A DNA stretch of 64,000 nt, taken from assembly GCA_963847515.1 (NCBI GenBank), contig CAWKAA010000001.1, positions 62,001 to 126,000 on the forward strand. Direction: 5' to 3'. Below the pieces are notes generated by a model. It saw only the letters and a program-made list of their open reading frames with translations, did not search any database and had not been told where the DNA came from. Positions 60,101 through 64,000 of this stretch are shown here, in pieces (position 1 is the stretch's first letter; each line of letters begins with the position of its first letter). This DNA comes from QHXW01 sp963847515. Lineage in GTDB: Bacteria; Acidobacteriota; Terriglobia; Bryobacterales; Bryobacteraceae. The position numbers and the translations under genes were made by a program.

Positions 60101-60763
60101 CTACAACTGATCTTCGTATTGCTCGAGAGCGACTCGAACCAGCTGACCCCTGGTCCTGACGCCGGTTTTCTCGAACAAACCCTGAAGGATTGCTTTGACG
60201 TAACTCTCCGAAATCTGCAGCTTCCAGGCAATTTCTTTGTTGGAAAGGCCCTCCAGCACGAAGCGGAGCACGCTGCGTTGGCGGTCATTAAATTCCGGCC
60301 CGGAGCCCTTGGGCGCGGCCACCGTTTCTTCCGCCGCGAGTGTTTCGAAAGGAGGGTCGAAACAGGTCTGGCCCGCCGCAACCTTGCGGATACTGTTCGC
60401 CAGCGCGCTTAGAGGACGCTGCTTTGAAAAAATGCCGGAGACGCCCTGACGCAGGAGGCGCCGCGCTTCGGTATTACTGACCCAAGCCGTCACAATCAGC
60501 ACCTGGCCCTTAAAGCCGGCCTGCTTGGCTGCCGGCAGAAATTGAAAGGCGCGTTCGTTGCCAAGATCGTGATCGAGCAATACGAGGTCGAAGGATTCGC
60601 GCTGGAGAAGATTTAATGCATCCCGGATGGTGGCACAGTGAGAAACATCGAGGTCTGATTCGGCACGCAGAACTCCGGCCACACTCTCCCGAAACAGAGC
60701 ATGGTCGTCCACAATGAGCGCCCGTATACGCCCCACATCAGCTCCCACGACGCTCCGAGTCAT
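60101..60763 (-). CDS. NarL/LuxR-family response regulator
   Basis: Protein of 220 residues starting at ATG 60763. The receiver domain begins RALIVDDHALFRESVAGVLR. The phosphoacceptor aspartate is likely in LVLLDHDLGNER near residue 60, with the T/A and K residues in VTAWVSN and FSKQRPLS. The C-terminal LuxR-type HTH includes NDRQRSVLRFVLEGLSNKEI and SESYVKAILQGLFEKTGVRT. Its start overlaps the histidine kinase gene by 26 bases, so they form one two-component operon. Confidence 0.9.
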   Translation of the reverse strand: MTRSVVGADVGRIRALIVDDHALFRESVAGVLRAESDLDVSHCATIRDALNLLQRESFDLVLLDHDLGNERAFQFLPAAKQAGFKGQVLIVTAWVSNTEARRLLRQGVSGIFSKQRPLSALANSIRKVAAGQTCFDPPFETLAAEETVAAPKGSGPEFNDRQRSVLRFVLEGLSNKEIAWKLQISESYVKAILQGLFEKTGVRTRGQLVRVALEQYEDQL

Positions 60764-62186
60764 CCTCGGCGGGCCAAAGCTGGAGCGCGAAGCAGCTGCC
60801 GCGAGACTCGGGCTCGTAACGAAGTTCGCCACCATAAGACCGAACTACGGCGCGAGCGATATACAGCCCCAGACCGGTCGCTTGCGCTCCCGGCTGAAAG
60901 GGCATGAACAGATCATCGGGATTCGACACGCCACAGCCCGTGTCCCGAAACCGGACAATCACCAGATCGTTCTCTAAACCGGATGCCACAGTGAGCGATT
61001 TAGTCCCGGCCGCTTCCAGCGCGCGTTCGCTGTTCCGCGCCAGGTTCAGGAAAACCTGAAGCAAGCTGTGGTGATCGGCTTGCACCAGGGGCAGGCCTTC
61101 GGCAAGTTGCCAATCGATCCTGATTCCCGCGTCCCGAAAGGCCGGCTCGATGACCACTCGAAATTCATCTAACAACATGCCGAGATTCGCAACGGCCGCC
61201 CGCTGGCCCGTGGACAGCCTCAGACCCGAAGCAGCGATCCGTTCGAGCGCGATGATGATGGTACCCAGTGCCCGGAAGTGTTCCATTTGATCGATCCCGG
61301 CAAGTGACGCCAGTCCGCGGTGGGCTGACAGCGCCGCTGCGGCCAGATTGCGGATTTCATGCGATACCGCCCCAATCACCACTCGAGAAGTAGCCATCAT
61401 GGAATTCAGCCCGGTTCCTTCCCGATCCCGCAGATTTTCGGAAGCATCCCAGATGAACGCGGCCAACTGGGGCCCGGAATCAGTGACATAGGTGGACAGC
61501 CAAATATTGGCCAGGAACACCTCCCCGTTCTCTCGTTGGCCGCGGCTTTCAACGGTGGTCCGGAGGCCTGAGGTGGAGTTCACTGCCAAAAAGCGCGTCA
61601 GGATGGGCAAATACGGTTGTATCTCCTGGCCTGGAAGGAGAGGCTGTTGGAAGCCCAGGACCTGCTTTGCAGATTCGTTAGCAAGTAAAACCCTTCCGGT
61701 GCTATCGAGCGTAAGCACAGCCAGCGGGCTGGTATCGATCACGGTGCGGAGTTCTTCTTCAGCCTGCCGCCGTAGCTGCATCTGCTGCTCGCGCTCCTCC
61801 AGGTGCCTGGTCACCAGCTTTCGACTGCGGTTAAGTTCCGAGACGAAGAATCCGGCCATGGCAAACCCGGCGACTCCAATCAGAGTGCGACCCACAGCGC
61901 CCGGTTGGCTGTGCGCGGGGCTGAACAATTCCCGCAGCAGACCGCAGACGGTCGCCAAGATCATCATTTGGAGGCGGCGGAGAGTTGCCGAGGCGAGAAG
62001 GATGGGCACGATATAGAGAAAGCCCAGTGAAACGTTTTCCACTAACCAGTCGAACCAGCCAATGATAGCCACGCATGCGGCGGCAATCGTATAGAACCAG
62101 GCACGGTTCGCCTCCGAGAAAGCCAGGAAACTCTCGAAAAGACTGATCTGTCTCATCCGCATAGGAAAATAGGCGAACTCCGCCAT
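60738..62186 (-). CDS. Membrane-bound PAS-domain sensor histidine kinase
   Basis: Protein of 482 residues (starts at 62186, 62162 or 62156 are possible). About four transmembrane helices lie within the first 120 residues, a coiled coil near 120-145, and a PAS domain near 145-260 (VIDTSPLAVLTLDSTGRVLL). The H-box is VIGAVSHEIRNLAAAALSAH near 275. The ATPase domain has the N-box LLQVFLNLARNSERALEAAG and the G-boxes FRDTGCGVSNPDDLF and GLGLYIARAVVRSYGG. The membrane domain suggests sensing of an envelope or lipid signal, but the ligand is unknown. Paired with the overlapping response regulator. Confidence 0.9.
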   Translation of the reverse strand: MAEFAYFPMRMRQISLFESFLAFSEANRAWFYTIAAACVAIIGWFDWLVENVSLGFLYIVPILLASATLRRLQMMILATVCGLLRELFSPAHSQPGAVGRTLIGVAGFAMAGFFVSELNRSRKLVTRHLEEREQQMQLRRQAEEELRTVIDTSPLAVLTLDSTGRVLLANESAKQVLGFQQPLLPGQEIQPYLPILTRFLAVNSTSGLRTTVESRGQRENGEVFLANIWLSTYVTDSGPQLAAFIWDASENLRDREGTGLNSMMATSRVVIGAVSHEIRNLAAAALSAHRGLASLAGIDQMEHFRALGTIIIALERIAASGLRLSTGQRAAVANLGMLLDEFRVVIEPAFRDAGIRIDWQLAEGLPLVQADHHSLLQVFLNLARNSERALEAAGTKSLTVASGLENDLVIVRFRDTGCGVSNPDDLFMPFQPGAQATGLGLYIARAVVRSYGGELRYEPESRGSCFALQLWPAEDDSERRGS

Positions 62187-62337
62187 GAGACGGCGCTTCG
62201 TAATTATCTATCATTCATTGTGACGAAGGCCGGAAAGAAATGGGTTATTGCAGACGGACCAGCCGAACTGTCCTAAAGATACTGGTGTACCGCAAGGGTA
62301 CTTGCACAATAATTGAGTAATCAGTGCCCTAAGAGGC

Positions 62338-62400
62338 GGGGACCTAGCCCGGTTACGCAGCATTCGTACGGAGGGTGTGAACCCGGGGCTGATGGTCCCC
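62338..62400 (+). ncRNA. Candidate structured leader RNA (long imperfect hairpin)
   Basis: GGGGACC at 62338-62344 pairs with GGTCCCC at 62394-62400. Inside it AGCCCGGTT at 62346-62354 pairs with AACCCGGGGCT at 62380-62390, with small bulges. The apical region (ACGCAGCATTCGTACGGAGG) could fold further. The stem ends 20 bases before a small ORF with a clear AAGGAG site. A riboswitch-like leader or a stand-alone small RNA would fit; I cannot match it to a named class. Confidence 0.4.
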
Positions 62401-62419
62401 GATCCTCAAGGAGTGAGAC

Positions 62420-62626
62420 ATGCTGGGCAAAGGTGAAGGCTGCGAACGTAAACGGCAACTCTTGCAAGATCTTCTGCAAGTATCCTCTCTGGTGTGTCAC
62501 ATTGGTAGAGCCAGCCAAAACACTAGCGAACCGACACAACCGGACGGCAGGCTACAACGCGTGGTCAGCGAACAACAGCAAGCTCTGCTCGCGATCGAGA
62601 GCCACCAGCAAGAGCACGGCTGCTGA
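62420..62626 (+). CDS. Small hypothetical protein (68 aa)
   Basis: The ATG at 62420 follows AAGGAG with six-base spacing, the best reason to believe it. The product is soluble, Gln-rich (LLQDLLQVSSLVCHIG; VVSEQQQALLAIESHQQEHG) and has three cysteines. No family is recognised. It sits directly after the hairpin at 62338-62400. A frame on the opposite strand over the same bases is less convincing because it lacks a ribosome site. From 62627 to 62829 I see nothing. Confidence 0.4.
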   Translation: MLGKGEGCERKRQLLQDLLQVSSLVCHIGRASQNTSEPTQPDGRLQRVVSEQQQALLAIESHQQEHGC

Positions 62627-62829
62627 TCGCCGTCGCGCAGACGAATCCATTCACAAGGCTTGAAAGCCAATACCGGCCTCGGTAATTTAACCGATGTTAA
62701 CTTTCTGGCTGTTGCGGGCACCAAAGGCAACCAGTCGATGGACGGCGATCGAGTCTAAGGCACGATAAGACCTTTGACAATATTTCCTTAAAGGCGCTCC
62801 TGGCTTCAGACTATCTGGTGAGGTTTTCC

Positions 62830-63336
62830 ATGGGCAAGTCTGCTCCGAAGATCGCCACGGGGGTCTTTGTCATCGCCAGCTTTTGCGCTGCCAAAGCACA
62901 ATCCGTAACGGAATACGGGAGCATGGCCAGTAAGTCTTCCACGGTTGGCCAGCGGGCGAACAGCATCGGCAAGGAAATCGGAGGTGTGTGGGGCAGCCTG
63001 GACAAGACCACCAAGTCCCAGGACGGTGGCAGCTCTCAAGGAGCATCTCCCGGCCGGACAACACAACGTACTCCGGTCCGAAGCCGCCGGAAGGCCCCAG
63101 GATCTCGGGCAGCCGCGGGAATCCATGAAGACCCCAGCCGCATCCAGCCGGGTCTCGCCTACGAAGACGTGATCCGGCGCTTTGGACCGGCGTCGTTTGA
63201 AGTGAGCACCGGCCCCGGCACCAAAACGATGGCGTACCCGGGAAAAAACGGCGGCATCGATGTGGAGCTAGTGGACGGGAAAGTGACCAAAGTGGCGACG
63301 GCGAGGACTGAGGAAATCGCGGTTGTGGGGCCGTGA
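62830..63336 (+). CDS. Exported small hypothetical protein
   Basis: Protein of 168 residues starting at ATG 62830 after GGTGAGG (GTG 62818 would add four residues). The signal (KIATGVFVIASFCAAKAQ) is followed by a Ser/Lys-rich disordered region (about 35-100). A small C-terminal domain, IQPGLAYEDVIRRFGPASFE then GKNGGIDVELVDGKVTKVAT, resembles the SmpA/BamE or outer-membrane lipoprotein-like fold (G-x-T-x-x-x-V-x-x-x-x-G-x-P pattern). No lipobox, so probably periplasmic. Function unknown. Confidence 0.65.
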   Translation: MGKSAPKIATGVFVIASFCAAKAQSVTEYGSMASKSSTVGQRANSIGKEIGGVWGSLDKTTKSQDGGSSQGASPGRTTQRTPVRSRRKAPGSRAAAGIHEDPSRIQPGLAYEDVIRRFGPASFEVSTGPGTKTMAYPGKNGGIDVELVDGKVTKVATARTEEIAVVGP

Positions 63337-63454
63337 TAAGCAGTCCAGTTTCTCACCGCGGGATGGATCCGCTATTCCCTTTGACAGACTCCTTCTACTA
63401 ACCATTGACAGCCTTGCTGGGGTTGCATGCGTCCATTAGGATCGCTTAACAGAC

Positions 63455-63685
63455 GTGGCCAAGGCTATCGAACCACAAACCATCGGACTTGAATCGAAGC
63501 CAGAGGGCGGCTGCGAGAGTGCGATTTCTGCCACCTGCCCGGTTGGGGTCTCCTTCACGGTGGCAATCTTGTTGATTTTCTTCACAGGGATCCATCCGGC
63601 TAGATGGTTCCTGGCAGCGAGCATCGCGCTTGGTCTCGATACCACATTGATTTCTGCGTCTTACCAAGCGCGGTTGAAGGGCTAG
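63455..63685 (+). CDS. Possible small membrane protein
   Basis: Protein of 76 residues from GTG 63455. Two hydrophobic stretches (VGVSFTVAILLIFFTG and WFLAASIALGLDTTLI) flank IHPARW, a pattern I associate with a small acidobacterial membrane protein of unknown function. No strong ribosome site is visible. A frame on the opposite strand covers the same bases, but its sequence is not protein-like. Confidence 0.42.
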   Translation: MAKAIEPQTIGLESKPEGGCESAISATCPVGVSFTVAILLIFFTGIHPARWFLAASIALGLDTTLISASYQARLKG

Positions 63686-64000
63686 GTTCTTACGGCTTCA
63701 TTGTCGTCGCATCGATCGCATCATTGTCCAGTACGCAGGTCCTTCGCGCACTCTATCAACAGTGTCACGGCTGAAAGCAGCCCCACCTTGAGCTATACCG
63801 TTAATACACTTCCATATAACTATTTTCAGTATTGGCCTTCATTCGTTAAAGGAGTATCTTGACCGAGAGGTATCGATTACTTGGGGGCCAGGCGCCTTCT
63901 GAGTGCGATCCCACAGACGGGAGGGAAGGGGTCGATCGTCTTGCCGATTAGCTAAATCCATGAGCACAACAAACGGCAAATTGAAGCGAGGGACCGAGCG
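63686..64000. other. Gene-free end of window
   Basis: No convincing ORF, repeat or RNA structure was found in these 315 bases. The base composition is slightly more AT-rich than in the rest of the window, as expected for an intergenic or promoter region whose gene lies beyond the window. Confidence 0.5.

Noticed and set aside
62338..62400. Assignment of the hairpin to a known riboswitch class (GEMM, fluoride, SAM)
   Set aside because: Some short words are similar, but the conserved cores of these classes are not all present; I keep it as an unclassified structure.
1..64000. CRISPR arrays, tRNA or rRNA genes, prophage or complete insertion sequences
   Set aside because: No regularly spaced repeats, cloverleaf-like tRNA sequences, rRNA cores, integrase or transposase motifs were found on reading the window; a dedicated scan (tRNAscan-SE, barrnap, ISfinder) would be decisive.

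Overview
The window looks like chromosomal DNA of an Acidobacteriota bacterium, most like the Bryobacterales/Solibacter group. The evidence is an ADOP-type permease, a large Oar-like TonB receptor beside TPR and PIG-L genes, a winged-helix regulator fused to TolB-like propeller repeats, a VWA protein of the acidobacterial type, and several families of short dispersed intergenic repeats. No rRNA, tRNA, CRISPR array, prophage or complete insertion sequence was seen. Taxonomy is inferred from gene content only.

Layout. 1-8 kb: end of an ADOP permease, then an amidohydrolase, two Gfo/Idh/MocA oxidoreductases, a TPR protein and a xylose-isomerase-like TIM-barrel protein, with a collapsed tandem duplication at 2.59-3.15 kb. 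8-15 kb: two ABC-F ATPases, a TerC-family protein, a metallophosphoesterase and a PIN-domain remnant. 15.1-20.1 kb: a pilus-like export locus with two small secreted subunits, a PapD-like chaperone and a very large usher-like outer-membrane protein with unusual domains. 20.2-27.7 kb: leftward PIG-L deacetylase, TonB receptor, TPR protein and a two-lobed alpha/beta hydrolase. 27.8-34.2 kb: cold-shock protein, DEAD-box helicase, APC permease, SGNH hydrolase, and a CPBP protease with cbtA and cbtB. 34.3-38.6 kb: purQ-purL-purF. 38.7-49.2 kb: metalloprotease, wHTH-TolB regulator, M13 peptidase, glycoside hydrolase, AraC regulator, and repeat-rich intergenic DNA. 49.3-57.4 kb: VWA protein, two glycosyltransferases with a TM-helix channel-like protein, YHS protein, 3-methyladenine glycosylase, thpR, plsY and gpsA. 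57.4-62.2 kb: sigma factor, anti-sigma factor, DUF3106-like protein and DksA-like protein, then a response regulator and histidine kinase. 62.2-64 kb: mostly non-coding, with a long hairpin ahead of a small ORF and two small hypothetical genes.

The most important caution concerns reading frames. At least eleven loci contain single-base frame breaks, many in short homopolymers and several in compensating pairs. They include genes expected to be essential or highly conserved (purL, purF, gpsA, plsY). This points to residual sequencing or assembly indels more than to mass pseudogenisation. I therefore annotate such genes across their full inferred span and list the breaks.

The best candidate for an undescribed system is the 15.1-20.1 kb locus. 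It resembles chaperone-usher pilus assembly, but the putative usher starts with a secretin/CpaC-type N-domain and ends with CnaB/carboxypeptidase-regulatory-like domains followed by TPR repeats.
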